Source: Synechococcales cyanobacterium GL140_1_metabinner_5_sub (GTDB lineage: Bacteria > Cyanobacteriota > Cyanobacteriia > Cyanobacteriales > Chamaesiphonaceae). From it: 64,000 nucleotides of DNA. The translations under genes and the position numbers were made by a program. The stretch covers positions 37,701 through 101,700 of the forward strand of contig JANYHM010000012.1 in the NCBI GenBank assembly GCA_025359065.1, in the 5' to 3' direction. The notes beneath the pieces were generated by a model. It saw only the letters and a program-made list of their open reading frames with translations, was not told the DNA's origin and did not search any database. Shown piece by piece: positions 9,593 to 18,965 of this stretch. Each line of letters begins with the position of its first letter. Position 1 is the first letter of the stretch.

Positions 9593-10396
9593 ATGGTAGT
9601 TTACATGGTGTTCGTTTCAGATTCTTTTGTTGATCAGGCCAGAGTATTGTTGGATAACCCATCGATCGAAAATATTCAAGATGCCCTGCGTTTACTCAGC
9701 CTAGAGCGTGCCAAGTTCTTACAAGCCCAATTCGTTGCTAAGTATGGTCTCAAAGTACAAGCCGGCCTGTTTGCCGGGATGGAATATCTCCCAAACTGTG
9801 CAGAGGGCTGCTATATTCCTAAACTGCTGGGCTGCTACGAGACCGAGCTAGAACCATATTTCCGCCAAGCAATCGCCAAGCCATACCAATGTATGATCAA
9901 TATCGGCTGTTCTGAAGGCTTTTATGCGGTAGGTTTGGCCAAGCTGATGCCTCAAGTTCAGGTATATGCCCATGATACTAATGAGGCGGCTTGGGCGGAC
10001 TGCAAACAGTTAGCTAGTCAAAATGGGGTGATCGATCGCATTCACGTTGGCGGTACTTTTACGCCAGCAGATTTTCAGGAATTTGCCGATCGGCAAACCT
10101 TAGTGCTCTGTGACATCGAAGGCAGCGAAGAAAGTCTATTAGATCCGAGTTTGGCTCCGGCTCTGAGCAAAATGGATATTATTGTGGAACTCCATGATGG
10201 CTTCGCTCCCAACATTCAAGAAACCTTAATTCAACGGTTCGAGAAGTCCCATGAGATTTCGATCGTCTCTCATGCTCTACGCGGCATCACACTACCGCCA
10301 TTGTTACAAGACTGGGGCAGCTTAGATCAGTTGTTGGCGCTCTGCGAATGGCGGGCATTTCCCACCCCATGGTTAGTAATGTGGGCCAAGCAGTGA
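9593..10396 (+). CDS. SAM-dependent methyltransferase-like protein
   Basis: 267 residues. The segment INIGCSEGFYAVGLA near residues 102-116 is a Rossmann motif I for S-adenosylmethionine. AHDTN is the acidic end of strand 2, and LVLCDIEGSEESLLDP resembles the motif IV/post-II region of FkbM-type methyltransferases. The substrate cannot be told. A second start (MVFVSDSF) lies four codons in at 9605. Neither has a good ribosome site, so the N-terminus is uncertain by four residues. It converges with the kinase gene, with 45 bases between their ends. Confidence 0.7.
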   Translation: MVVYMVFVSDSFVDQARVLLDNPSIENIQDALRLLSLERAKFLQAQFVAKYGLKVQAGLFAGMEYLPNCAEGCYIPKLLGCYETELEPYFRQAIAKPYQCMINIGCSEGFYAVGLAKLMPQVQVYAHDTNEAAWADCKQLASQNGVIDRIHVGGTFTPADFQEFADRQTLVLCDIEGSEESLLDPSLAPALSKMDIIVELHDGFAPNIQETLIQRFEKSHEISIVSHALRGITLPPLLQDWGSLDQLLALCEWRAFPTPWLVMWAKQ

Positions 10397-10441
10397 TCCC
10401 AGCCATCCATGCTGAAGAACCCGAAATCCCTGGGGGCGGGT

Positions 10442-12058
10442 CTATCCATTGGGATTTTGGGGCTTTGATGGTTGACTAGGGCTGGCTGAAGGTGATGTGG
10501 GAGATGGATTTTGAGTGGGTAAAGCAATTGGTGGTGGTGTTAGATCGATCGAGGTAGGTGAAGGTGTCGTTATTAACGGTTTATCACTAGGACTATTGGT
10601 TGGTGTTGGACTTGGTAAAGGAGCACTAGGAGTAGGTGAGATTGATGGTGGCAAAGGCAGTGGGCTGGAGCTATTTACAGGAGGTGATGGCGATGGTTTA
10701 TTGCTTGGGGGAGATTTGGTTGGAGCAGTTGAAGCGGGTATAGCTATTGGTTTAAAGCAGAGATCAATTTGGTCACTAAATACCCAACCCCTTTTGCCAT
10801 TGGGCTGCTGAATTTCTACGAATGCTTCTTTTACTTGTAAGGCTACAAACTTTTCGCCCCGTTGGAGATTGCCTATTATTCCAGAATTTCGATCGGGTTC
10901 AAAGCGAACTTTGGTCACATTGCCACCTTTATTTGGTGTGGCCATCCGGCATTGATTGCTAATAAGAGCCTGCTCATACTGAGATTTTTTGAACATCGAC
11001 CAACCAGAGAAACCAGCAAAGCTGCTGACTCCAATCAATGCTAACGCTCCAATTATTTTCCCAATGGGGCTAGTAGAGGCTGGTCGAGTTGCTTTGCTTT
11101 GGGGTAACTGCTGTGGTCTTTGGGGTTGTGGTACTGGCTGAGCTGGTGATACCACGTAAGTCGCCGCCGTTTTCTGAACCGCTGGCTGGAGAGATGACTG
11201 AGGTGGTGGCAACGTGAGTTCATCGCTATCGATATTTTTTAAGGCTTGAAGGGCAGCGCTGGCGGTGGTGAATCGATCGCGGAAGTGATAGCGGGTCATT
11301 TCGCTGAGATGGGCGATCATCAGGGGGCTGGCCTGGACAAAATGCTGCCATTGCAGCTCTCCAGTGGCATCGTCTTCGATTAACTCGCTGGGATATTTGC
11401 CAGAAAGCGCCTGAATGCCAATCACACCTAGAGCATAGAGATCACTGCTGGGTCGGGGATTTCCTCGGGCTTGCTCTGGAGACATGTAACCGGGAGTGCC
11501 GATCGCCACGGTTTGGGGTGCAGTCCCCATGGTGGGCTGGTTGCGCACTTGCTTAATTGCCCCAAAATCAATTAGCACCAAACAGCCATCAGCATCACGG
11601 CGCATAATGTTGTCGGGCTTAATATCGCGGTGAATTACGCCTTGGCTGTGGACAAATTCTAAAATGCTGAGCACTTCGCCCAACATTTTGCGAACTGCTG
11701 CTTCTGGCCATCTTTGACTGGAGGTTAGCTCGCGGCTGAGGGTGTGGCCGCGCACCAGTTCTTGTACCAGGTAAAACTCTTTTTGTTCTTCAAAGTAAGC
11801 CAAAAGCCGAGGAATTTTGTCAAAAGATCCCAACTGTTGCAGAGTTTCGGCTTCTTTCTGAAACAGTTTACGGGCAATATCCAGCACCGCTGGGTCGTCG
11901 GTGGCGGGCTTAAGATGCTTCAAAACGCACTCTGGCTCCCCCGGCAAATGCAGATCGGCGGTGATGTAGGTTTCTCCAAAACCACCAGCACCTAAAACTT
12001 GGACTATGCGATAGCGTCCGGCTAATATTTGACCGATCATAAAATTTTGTGCCCACAT
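10442..12058 (-). CDS. Membrane-bound Ser/Thr protein kinase with bacterial SH3 domain
   Basis: 538 residues. The kinase domain at about 16-275 is intact: glycine loop GAGGFGET at 23-30, Lys47, catalytic loop HRDIKPDN at 143-150, DFG at 164-166 and GTPGYMSPEQ at 187-196. A Pro/Gln linker leads to one membrane segment at about 333-356. An SH3b-like domain at about 380-435 (NSGIIGNLQRGEKF, GWVFSDQ) and a roughly 100-residue Pro/Ser/Thr tail follow outside the membrane. This layout is common for cyanobacterial Hanks-type kinases. The external part probably senses wall or envelope state, while the targets are unknown. An alternative start is Met7 at 12040. Neither start has a clear ribosome site. 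Confidence 0.9.
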   Translation of the reverse strand: MWAQNFMIGQILAGRYRIVQVLGAGGFGETYITADLHLPGEPECVLKHLKPATDDPAVLDIARKLFQKEAETLQQLGSFDKIPRLLAYFEEQKEFYLVQELVRGHTLSRELTSSQRWPEAAVRKMLGEVLSILEFVHSQGVIHRDIKPDNIMRRDADGCLVLIDFGAIKQVRNQPTMGTAPQTVAIGTPGYMSPEQARGNPRPSSDLYALGVIGIQALSGKYPSELIEDDATGELQWQHFVQASPLMIAHLSEMTRYHFRDRFTTASAALQALKNIDSDELTLPPPQSSLQPAVQKTAATYVVSPAQPVPQPQRPQQLPQSKATRPASTSPIGKIIGALALIGVSSFAGFSGWSMFKKSQYEQALISNQCRMATPNKGGNVTKVRFEPDRNSGIIGNLQRGEKFVALQVKEAFVEIQQPNGKRGWVFSDQIDLCFKPIAIPASTAPTKSPPSNKPSPSPPVNSSSPLPLPPSISPTPSAPLPSPTPTNSPSDKPLITTPSPTSIDLTPPPIALPTQNPSPTSPSASPSQPSKPQNPNG

Positions 12059-12148
12059 CCTCTGTAAAACTGTACCCCATAGAGCGGGGGATTAACTGCT
12101 CACTGGTTTTTAGTGACGGCAATTTCGATGGAAAGATCCTAGAATTAG

Positions 12149-12649
12149 GTGGCAAAGGCACAACGCTTAATTATGCAGGACTTTAACCAAAATTCTTACA
12201 ATGCCTATGACAATAATGGTCATGGGCTGAATCGCATCAATTATTACAGCATGTTGGGGCTGCATCCTTCGGCGACCCCGATCGAGATTAGGCGCGCTTA
12301 TCGGCATTTGAGTAAGGAGTATCACCCAGACACGACGGAGCTACCGGCAGCAGTTGCACACACCAAGTTTCAGGAGCTGAATCAAGCCTATGCGATCTTG
12401 AGTAACCCCACCCGGAGATTGCTGCATGATCAGTCGATCGGCTATTCAAGAGTGCGAGTAATGCAGGCTCCGCCCCCTCAAGTTAATGGCAAATGGGAAT
12501 CGAAGTCGGCTTATTTAGACCCGATCGATCGGCCTTTGTCCGCAGGTGAGATTTTTATGCTGCTATTGTTAATGGGCTGTTTTGCGCTTTGTATTGGGTT
12601 GGTATTGTTGGTGGCAGCTAGTCGTGGCGAATTCAGCGTGACTCATTGA
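12149..12649 (+). CDS. Membrane-anchored J-domain protein
   Basis: 166 residues. A J domain spans about 31-95, with NYYSMLGL, the helix RAYRHLSKEYHPD carrying the essential HPD at 59-61, and FQELNQAYAILSNP. J domains stimulate DnaK-type Hsp70 ATPase. There is no Gly/Phe or zinc region. Instead a single hydrophobic segment at about 130-155 ends the protein, so it should recruit Hsp70 to a membrane. Met9 (MQDFNQNS) at 12173 is an alternative start. The gene diverges from the kinase gene across 90 bases. Confidence 0.85.
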   Translation: MAKAQRLIMQDFNQNSYNAYDNNGHGLNRINYYSMLGLHPSATPIEIRRAYRHLSKEYHPDTTELPAAVAHTKFQELNQAYAILSNPTRRLLHDQSIGYSRVRVMQAPPPQVNGKWESKSAYLDPIDRPLSAGEIFMLLLLMGCFALCIGLVLLVAASRGEFSVTH

Positions 12650-12706
12650 ATTTGGCTGTTTGATCGGGTCTATACTGAGAGACATTATTTTCTACCCTAA
12701 TTAACC

Positions 12707-13990
12707 ATGTCTCATATTGGTATCTTGTGCCCTGGAGCGATCGGTCATTTAAATCCCATGTGTAACTTGGGGATGGAGCTAATGAACCGTGGCCACAAGG
12801 TTACATTGTTTGGAGTGCCAGAAGTCGCCGAGAAAATAGAGCGATCTAATTTGGGGTTTTGTGAAATCGGGGCGAGTGATTTCCCATCAGGTAGCATCGC
12901 AACAATGTATGCAGAACTGGGACGCTTAAATGGATTGGCCGGATTGAAATTTGCTATTAAGTTTTTCGAGCAAGAAGCTAAGATGTTGTTCCGTGACGCT
13001 CCTGAAGCAATTCGCAAAGCTGGTATTAACCTGCTGCTGGTAGATCAACTCACAAATGCTGGGGGGACAATTGCTGATTATCTCAACTTACCGTTTATTA
13101 CAGTGTGCAACGCATTACCAATAAATCGTGAGCTGGGAGTTCCACCTAGTTTTACTGACTGGCAAGCCGAAAATAGCTGGCGGGCTAGACTCAGAAATCA
13201 ATTCGGTTATTCTTTGTTAGATTATTTCACTCGATTGATTTGGAATGTAATGGTACAGCAGCGGCAACAGTGGCAATTACCACTACACCGCAGCCGAGAA
13301 GATGGCTATTCGCAACTCGCGCAAATTGCTCAGCTACCACAGGAACTCGATTTTCCGCGTGAACGACTCGTACCCTGGTTTCACTATGTAGGCTTGCTGA
13401 AAAACCCCGCAGATCTAGAGCCTGTTTCATTAGATCGGCAGGATTTTCCTTGGGAGAAACTCAATGGTAAGCCGTTAATCTATGCGAATTTAGGCACTTT
13501 GCAAAGCCATAATTGGGATGTTTTTCACTGTATTGCTACAGCCTGTCAAGATATTGACGCACAGTTAGTTATTTCGCTGGGCAATCCTAATGCAGATCCG
13601 GCACAGACTAATTTTCCTGGCAACCCATTGGTAGTGGCTTTTCCACCTCATCAACAGCTCATCGTTCGAGCTGAGTTGGTAATTACTCATGCGGGTAGTA
13701 CGGCAGTTAGTTGCTTGAGTAGTGGTGTGCCGATGGTGGCTATTCCAATTACCACCGATCAGCCAGGGATGGCTGCTAGAGTGGCAAGAGTAGGCGCAGG
13801 TGAAGTGGTTTCCCTAGCCAAGCTGACTGCACCAAAATTGAGACAGGCAATCGATCGAGTACTCACGCAGCGTAGTTATCGCGATCATGCTCAGAAATTA
13901 AGCACAGCGATCAAACAAGCCGGAGGGGTAAAATATGCTGCGGATATTGTCGAACGAGTATTGCAAAATGACTCCCCTGCTCTCAAATAG
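12707..13990 (+). CDS. GT1-family (UGT-like) glycosyltransferase
   Basis: 427 residues, GT-B fold. The N-terminus reads GILCPGAIGHLNPMCNLG, the glycine/histidine motif of macrolide-, sterol- and carotenoid-type glycosyltransferases. The C-terminal donor site is present as FPPHQQLIVRAELVITHAG and STAVSCLSSGVPMVAIPI near residues 315-345, followed by TDQPGMAARVARVGAGE. The acceptor is unknown. A carotenoid such as zeaxanthin or another lipid is plausible in a cyanobacterium, but nothing here proves it. It stands alone between unrelated genes. Confidence 0.82.
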   Translation: MSHIGILCPGAIGHLNPMCNLGMELMNRGHKVTLFGVPEVAEKIERSNLGFCEIGASDFPSGSIATMYAELGRLNGLAGLKFAIKFFEQEAKMLFRDAPEAIRKAGINLLLVDQLTNAGGTIADYLNLPFITVCNALPINRELGVPPSFTDWQAENSWRARLRNQFGYSLLDYFTRLIWNVMVQQRQQWQLPLHRSREDGYSQLAQIAQLPQELDFPRERLVPWFHYVGLLKNPADLEPVSLDRQDFPWEKLNGKPLIYANLGTLQSHNWDVFHCIATACQDIDAQLVISLGNPNADPAQTNFPGNPLVVAFPPHQQLIVRAELVITHAGSTAVSCLSSGVPMVAIPITTDQPGMAARVARVGAGEVVSLAKLTAPKLRQAIDRVLTQRSYRDHAQKLSTAIKQAGGVKYAADIVERVLQNDSPALK

Positions 13991-14213
13991 CTCTGGTGAT
14001 ATGAAAAACATCAAAATCAGAAGATGGTTAAAGATGAGACAAGCCTGGGTTTCTGTTGGTTGGCATCCACCGGAGAAAGATAAATAAAGATGCTAAATAT
14101 CTAACTGTATGTATAAAGTAGATTTAATCACTACATTTTCCTGTGCTGATTTTGTTGGTTGTCAATTCCCCCAAGTACGGAAGATAATGATAGGCAAGTT
14201 ATCCATTGATTTT

Positions 14214-14219
14214 AGAGGA
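14214..14219 (+). promoter_or_regulatory. Shine-Dalgarno site fixing the GTG start at 14228
   Basis: AGAGGA sits eight bases before GTG. The competing ATG at 14222 reads ATG-TAA, a one-codon frame, and may slightly reduce initiation. Confidence 0.6.
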
Positions 14220-14227
14220 AAATGTAA

Positions 14228-14527
14228 GTGAGCAAAAATCTAATCGGACTGTGCCTGGGATTTTCCTTTGTCTTGAATATTCCTGCTTTTTTGTCCCCAG
14301 CTCTAGCTAAAGGTGAAGTCTGCTATGTCACCGATCCTACTGGTACACCGCTGAATGTACGAAAAAGTCCAGATGGTAAGGTGATTGGCTCCATTAAAAA
14401 TAACAAAGTTGTCACAATTTTGGGCATCTCCACAGACAAAAAAGGTCGAGATTGGGCTAAAGTTCGAGGTAATGCTGGCTCTACTGGCTGGATATTGCGC
14501 GAATATGTGACTTGCACTAAGAATTAA
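14228..14527 (+). CDS. Small secreted SH3-domain protein
   Basis: 99 residues. A Sec signal peptide at about 1-27 ends at SPALAKG. The rest is one bacterial SH3 fold (TPLNVRKSPDGKVIGSI, GRDWAKVRG, GWILREYV) with one Cys near each end (residues 32 and 96) that may form a disulfide. Such domains often bind peptidoglycan or envelope proteins. The start is GTG at 14228, with AGAGGA at 14214-14219 eight bases upstream. The ATG six bases earlier is followed at once by a stop, so GTG is the real start. Confidence 0.8.
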   Translation: MSKNLIGLCLGFSFVLNIPAFLSPALAKGEVCYVTDPTGTPLNVRKSPDGKVIGSIKNNKVVTILGISTDKKGRDWAKVRGNAGSTGWILREYVTCTKN

Positions 14528-14567
14528 AATTGGGGACTCAATATTGTCTGGAACTTGATCTCTGAAA

Positions 14568-14608
14568 AACCAATGAGTGGGCGCACACAATGCTCCTACT
14601 CATTGGTT
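14568..14608. repeat. Perfect 11-base inverted repeat after the SH3 gene
   Basis: AACCAATGAGT at 14568-14578 pairs perfectly with ACTCATTGGTT at 14598-14608 across a 19-base loop. It begins 41 bases after the stop of the small SH3 gene and ends 95 bases before the next start. No U tract follows. It could be a 3' hairpin or a degenerate dispersed repeat. Confidence 0.55.
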
Positions 14609-14703
14609 CTATTATCCTGTATCAACCTCCAAAAACTTCGCTGAATGCCATAGTGGGCGATCGAAATGCTACCCTGAATATCAATACTCATTAACCTCAA
14701 CTC

Positions 14704-15015
14704 ATGCGATTGATCTATCTCTGCGTTCTTTGTCTGAGCTTATTTTTAACCAACCCAGCCTTCGCTAGCGAAACCCCTGGATTTGTCAACCTGCCCCAGG
14801 TCAACATCATCGGCACCGTCAAAAAAATCGAAGTCTCAGGGGTTTGCTATCAGTTAGTCACTGCCAACGGCACTCAGTATGAATTGTTGGGCAACTTTCC
14901 TCATCAAGACGGCGTGAAAATTAGCGCGATCGGCACGTTGCCTACAGATATTGTCACTATTTGTCAGGTTGGCAAGCCTTTAAAAGTTGACTCCAGTAAA
15001 TTAGTGAAAAAATAA
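14704..15015 (+). CDS. Small exported protein of unknown function
   Basis: 103 residues. A clear Sec signal peptide (about 1-21, ending PAFASE) is followed by an 80-residue beta-rich domain with two Cys (CYQLVT, TICQVG) that could pair. The phrase VNIIGTVKKIEVSGVCYQLV suggests a small OB-like or barrel fold, but I recognise no named family. The stop is only 11 bases before the queG start, so the two may be co-transcribed. The functional link is unclear. Confidence 0.65.
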   Translation: MRLIYLCVLCLSLFLTNPAFASETPGFVNLPQVNIIGTVKKIEVSGVCYQLVTANGTQYELLGNFPHQDGVKISAIGTLPTDIVTICQVGKPLKVDSSKLVKK

Positions 15016-15026
15016 GGTTTCCTAAA

Positions 15027-15980
15027 TTGGATTCATTAGATTCCGCAGATATCAAAAAACAGGCCAAAGAAATTGGTTTTCATTTGGTGGGTGTTGCAGT
15101 GATCGAGCCACAGCTAGTGCAGCAGACAGCCGATCGATTAGAGCAATGGTTAAGCCAAGGCTACCACGCTGAAATGCAGTGGATGACCAACCCTCGTCGC
15201 CGTGACCCCCGCGAGATATTGCCCACAGCAAAATCAATAATTGCTGTGGCGCTCAATTACTACCAACCAGACAACAGACCCGCCGAGGCCGCAAAAATTT
15301 CTCGGTATGCTTGGGGTAAGGATTATCATAGGGTTTGCACCAAAAAGCTCAAGGCTCTACACCAGTGGCTGCAAGCAATTTATCCTAACAATCACTTTCG
15401 GTACTATACCGATACTGGACCGATTGGCGACAAGGTGTGGGCAGAGGCTGCTGGCTTAGGTTGGATCGGCAAAAATGGCAATTTGATTACTCGAGAATAT
15501 GGTTCTTGGGTGTTTCTGGGGGAAATCATTACCGATTTAGAAATTGCTCCCGATCAGCCTCATCAAGAACATTGTGGTACATGTACTCGTTGTCTGACTG
15601 CTTGTCCGACAAAGGCGATCGTCTCACCGTTTGTGGTAGATGCTGGCAAGTGTATTGCTTATCACACCATTGAAAACCGGGCTGAGGAGTTACCGCAATC
15701 GATCGGGCAAAATCTGCAAGGTTGGGTGGCGGGTTGCGATATTTGCCAGGATGTCTGCCCTTGGAATCTGCGTTTTGCTAAGGCTACTGATGTGGAAGAA
15801 TTTGCAGTGGATCCACGACGGCTAAATAGCTCATTGGCAGAGTTGGCCTCAATGACTGATGCCGAATATCAGGAGCGATTCCAAGGATCAGCGCTGAAAC
15901 GAATTAAGCCCCACATGTTTCGGCGAAATGCCAAAAACAACCTACTGAATTTAGGTTTTAACCTAACTACAATTTTCTGA
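15027..15980 (+). CDS. queG: Epoxyqueuosine reductase
   Basis: 317 residues. QueG uses cobalamin and two 4Fe-4S clusters to reduce epoxyqueuosine to queuosine in the wobble position of GUN-anticodon tRNAs. The eight cluster cysteines are seen in [12 protein letters not shown], in [10 protein letters not shown] and in [12 protein letters not shown]. The N-terminal half has the family motif [22 protein letters not shown] (in part). The start is a TTG at 15027, twelve bases after the previous stop and preceded by a weak TAAGG. The next Met is around residue 50, too late. The last 14 bases overlap comB on the other strand. Confidence 0.92.
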   Translation: MDSLDSADIKKQAKEIGFHLVGVAVIEPQLVQQTADRLEQWLSQGYHAEMQWMTNPRRRDPREILPTAKSIIAVALNYYQPDNRPAEAAKISRYAWGKDYHRVCTKKLKALHQWLQAIYPNNHFRYYTDTGPIGDKVWAEAAGLGWIGKNGNLITREYGSWVFLGEIITDLEIAPDQPHQEHCGTCTRCLTACPTKAIVSPFVVDAGKCIAYHTIENRAEELPQSIGQNLQGWVAGCDICQDVCPWNLRFAKATDVEEFAVDPRRLNSSLAELASMTDAEYQERFQGSALKRIKPHMFRRNAKNNLLNLGFNLTTIF

Positions 15981-16689
15981 AAACGCCGCCTTCGGTGCGG
16001 ATTGGCACCACAGGTACAAAATCTAGGGTGGCGCAGTATTCAATATCGGTATGGCAATTTAGGCGCAAGAGTCGCTGACCATGACTTGCTAAGTGCATTA
16101 AGTCCACCATTTTGCCCTGCCACCGTTCATATAAGCTCTCGGCTGCCACGGCTTCGTCGTTGCCGTAGACTTGGCCAAGCTGTTTGCCTAGACTGTGGAT
16201 AATTGCCCCGGCACATACCGTATCTTCTAACGCATAGGTGCCTTCCCAGCCAGAGCCTACAATCCAGACAGTTTTGGGATTTAGTTCTAGAAGGTAATTG
16301 ACGATGCTCGATCGATTAGTTAAAGCTCCTGCCAACACTGTTTTCGCTCCAGCAATTTTTTCTAGAGTGCGAGTGCCATTAGTGGTACTCATAAATAACC
16401 GCTTGCCACCCATCATCTCTGGGGTACAGTCTAATGGTGAATTTCCTAGGTCACAGCCTTCTACCTTCGAGCCACCCCGTTCCCCAGCTCGTAATCTTTT
16501 AGCAGCAGGCCAGCTCTCACTGTTGGTCATCAAAGTCGGCATATCAATAAAAGCCTGGATGCCTTCCGCTCCAGCAGCTAGGGCAGCTACCATGGTAGTA
16601 GTAGCTCTCAGCACATCGATCGCGATCGCGCAATCTGGCAAATTATCAGCGGGGGCTAGTTCGGGGGTGTGATAAACAGAGACTTGCAC
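15967..16689 (-). CDS. comB: 2-phosphosulfolactate phosphatase-like protein (ComB family)
   Basis: 240 residues from the GTG at 16689. Members hydrolyse 2-phosphosulfolactate to sulfolactate in archaeal coenzyme M synthesis. Cyanobacteria carry homologues without known coenzyme M, so the role here is unsettled. Family motifs include [45 protein letters not shown] and [13 protein letters not shown] frame open to 16773 would add 28 non-conserved residues and overlap pmbA by 52 bases. The GTG gives the expected VSVYHTPEL start and a 32-base spacing after pmbA. This is not the competence gene of the same name. Confidence 0.85.
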   Translation of the reverse strand: MQVSVYHTPELAPADNLPDCAIAIDVLRATTTMVAALAAGAEGIQAFIDMPTLMTNSESWPAAKRLRAGERGGSKVEGCDLGNSPLDCTPEMMGGKRLFMSTTNGTRTLEKIAGAKTVLAGALTNRSSIVNYLLELNPKTVWIVGSGWEGTYALEDTVCAGAIIHSLGKQLGQVYGNDEAVAAESLYERWQGKMVDLMHLASHGQRLLRLNCHTDIEYCATLDFVPVVPIRTEGGVFRKL

Positions 16690-16721
16690 GATGGTTAAGA
16701 AATTTACTAAGGTTGTTAATG

Positions 16722-18005
16722 TCAGCGACTGGTAACAGAAAGGCCATCCACCAAAATCGAAGGAGTAGAGCAAGGCTCGCTCCAGTCGGCATCATTGCCT
16801 AGGGCAATAATGTTTTTTAGGGCTAAGTAGGCATTGCCGCTTACCATCGTATCCTTTACTCGTCCCACTACCTCACCTCGGCGGATTCGATAGCCTAAAT
16901 CGACATTGACCGAAAAATCTCCGGCAATTCCCGCACCGCTGCCCAACACTTGATCAATGATTAATCCTTCGTCTACTTGGCTGATCATTTCTAGCAGGCT
17001 TTGCTTGCCGGGAGCGATCGACAAATTCATTAAACCGGGGCTAGGATAACTGCCTAAGCTCGATCGCACACCATTACCTGTAGAACCACAGCCCAATAAC
17101 TCACCCACGGTTTTATCTGCATAAAAAAGTTGCAGCACTCCCCGATCAATGAATTTTAACTGTCTGGTGGGAGTCCCCTCATCATCAAAAGGACAACTAA
17201 AAGGCCCATCTTGGGGTAGCTGAGAGAGCGTGAGCTGCTTAGAAATTACCTGCTGTCCTAGTCGATCGTTCCAAGGGGAGGCTCTTTCGATGACCTGTTT
17301 GCCGTTCATGGCCGCCTGCACGGTTTCCCATAGTAAATCTGCGGCTTTGGCTGTAAACAGCACCGGTACTTTTCCGATCGGGGAAGACACGTTACTTCTC
17401 GCCCAGTTTAACCGCTGGAAAATATGGCTGACCATCTGTTCCGGCTGGAGTTTTTCCCGATCAGTCTGGCCATCGGCCACACTTAAAAAATCATCGCCGC
17501 GAATCCACTCAGCACCTAAGTAGGCACTCATGGTGGTATCGGTGTAGCTCCAATCCAAACCCAGACTGTTTACTAGGCGCAAGCTTTCGGATTCGCAGTC
17601 CCACTGGCTGCTGCAAACAATATCTGGAAAGTCCGATCGGAGCATTTGGATAGAATGGCGACCCATTTCCAATAGCTGTTCGATAGCAATGGGTGTACCT
17701 AAATCGGGGTATTGTTGCTGATTGCCACTGTTGACCTGGGGGGTTTCAGGATCGTTTAGTTCTGAAATAGCCAGGGTTTTTTCGACCAAAACTTGTGGGT
17801 CTACGGGGCCATAAGCTACGGCTAAGCCCGGTTTGCCATTCTTCCACAGCCGCAGGGCGATTCCTTCGCCTTGGGCGCTTTCTAGCTGCTTAAGACGGTT
17901 GGCCTCAAAGAATATTGGCCGAGACAATGATTTGGACTGGTATACTTCGGCCAGTTCTGCCCCGGCTCGGCGGGACAAATCCAATAGTTGCTCGGCAATA
18001 TCCAC
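16722..18005 (-). CDS. pmbA: TldD/PmbA-family metalloprotease-like protein (TldE type)
   Basis: 427 residues from the GTG at 18005. TldD/TldE degrade unfolded peptides and mature some modified peptides such as microcin B17. The TldE subunit lacks the zinc motif, and I see no HEXXXH here, which fits PmbA/TldE. Matching stretches are [48 protein letters not shown] and VKDTMVSGN. The GTG overlaps the stop of the tab2-like gene as TAGTG and has GAGGA eight bases upstream, so it beats the TTG at 18035. No tldD partner is in the window. Confidence 0.87.
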   Translation of the reverse strand: MDIAEQLLDLSRRAGAELAEVYQSKSLSRPIFFEANRLKQLESAQGEGIALRLWKNGKPGLAVAYGPVDPQVLVEKTLAISELNDPETPQVNSGNQQQYPDLGTPIAIEQLLEMGRHSIQMLRSDFPDIVCSSQWDCESESLRLVNSLGLDWSYTDTTMSAYLGAEWIRGDDFLSVADGQTDREKLQPEQMVSHIFQRLNWARSNVSSPIGKVPVLFTAKAADLLWETVQAAMNGKQVIERASPWNDRLGQQVISKQLTLSQLPQDGPFSCPFDDEGTPTRQLKFIDRGVLQLFYADKTVGELLGCGSTGNGVRSSLGSYPSPGLMNLSIAPGKQSLLEMISQVDEGLIIDQVLGSGAGIAGDFSVNVDLGYRIRRGEVVGRVKDTMVSGNAYLALKNIIALGNDADWSEPCSTPSILVDGLSVTSR

Positions 18006-18877
18006 TAGGCAGTTCCTCGCTCTTGTAATAGCCAAAATCCGGCAAAATCTTCGGAAGTAGGTGAACTTTGCACTGCCAAAAAGTGTAGGCCATTGGCCTG
18101 CTGTTTTAGTTTCTCAAAACCTGCTGCTTCGGCGGCGATCGAAGATTGGCCAACCATGTTGGAACCAGCCAAAACCCAGCTATCACTGGCACCAGTTTCT
18201 AGCAAAATTTGGGCTTGAGGTGCGGGGGAGTAGCGCACGGATGCTAGCTCTAAACCCGAAATCCAGGCGGCGACTGGCACTGATCGATCGCTGAAGATCA
18301 ATAACCCCGGCACCTGCTGTGATTCTAGATCAATAGCGGCCAACTCTAGCGGAAAAGCTTCAGAAAAACCAATCGACCATTCTGGCATTTCTTCTAAATC
18401 TTTGGCAGCCAGATTGACGAATGCCCATTTGTTGCCCATGATCGCATCGGGTAAGGGCTGGGGAGGGTCAGTCATCATTTGCACTGCTGCGGTGGTTTTG
18501 CCTTGGTAGCTGGGGTCTTGGCTGTAAACTTCTCGATCGCGCTGGTCAAGCCAATGGCGAATGGAAATCGTGCGACGGCTAGGGGAAGCAGGAATGCCGA
18601 TGTCTTTGCAGGCTTTCAGAATCATGTTGTTCATCTGCCGCCGAAAGAAGCGAATTCTTTGGGGTGGCTCTTGATCGCCAATGGCTTGTTGTAAGGCGGC
18701 GGCTAGCCAGGTGGAGTTGACTTTGTCTGCGGGGCAGTTTTGGGCAAAGCGAAAGAAGGTGGCTGGGTCTTGACGGGTGTTACTGGGGCTTTCACAGATC
18801 AAAAGTTCCCAGACTTTTTTTTGCTGTTCGTCTAGAATCGGGCGGGAATAGAAGTCGATTTCCCAAATTTTTCCCAT
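18005..18877 (-). CDS. Tab2/Atab2-like RNA-binding protein (DUF1092)
   Basis: 290 residues from the ATG at 18877. The start, MGKIWEIDFYSRPILDEQQ, and the segment RFFRRQMNNMILKACKDIGI match the Tab2 family. Tab2 binds psaB mRNA in Chlamydomonas, and ATAB2 in Arabidopsis supports translation of photosystem I and II subunits. Cyanobacterial homologues are assumed to have a related photosystem role. The C-terminal stretch WLLQERG is also typical. A GTG at 18889 would add four residues, and neither start has a strong ribosome site. It is translationally coupled to pmbA downstream. Confidence 0.83.
   Translation of the reverse strand: MGKIWEIDFYSRPILDEQQKKVWELLICESPSNTRQDPATFFRFAQNCPADKVNSTWLAAALQQAIGDQEPPQRIRFFRRQMNNMILKACKDIGIPASPSRRTISIRHWLDQRDREVYSQDPSYQGKTTAAVQMMTDPPQPLPDAIMGNKWAFVNLAAKDLEEMPEWSIGFSEAFPLELAAIDLESQQVPGLLIFSDRSVPVAAWISGLELASVRYSPAPQAQILLETGASDSWVLAGSNMVGQSSIAAEAAGFEKLKQQANGLHFLAVQSSPTSEDFAGFWLLQERGTA
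18014..18018 (-). promoter_or_regulatory. Shine-Dalgarno site choosing the pmbA GTG start
   Basis: GAGGA lies inside the 3' end of the tab2-like gene, eight bases before the GTG at 18005. The stop and start share one base (TAGTG), a layout typical of translational coupling. Confidence 0.65.
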
Positions 18878-18965
18878 TGCTTCGACCACTATAAATTTTT
18901 CTTTGTGAGAAGGGCATTATATCAGCGATCTGCTCTGGAGTTTTTGCTTTTAGCTAGCGCTGCCC

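Noticed and set aside
10515..10811. 98-codon plus-strand Gly-rich frame
   Set aside because: It is the antisense of the Pro/Ser tail of the kinase.
14001..14087. 28-codon basic frame between the GT1 gene and the small SH3 gene
   Set aside because: It has a Trp/Lys/Arg-rich sequence but no ribosome site and no recognised homology. Too short to support.
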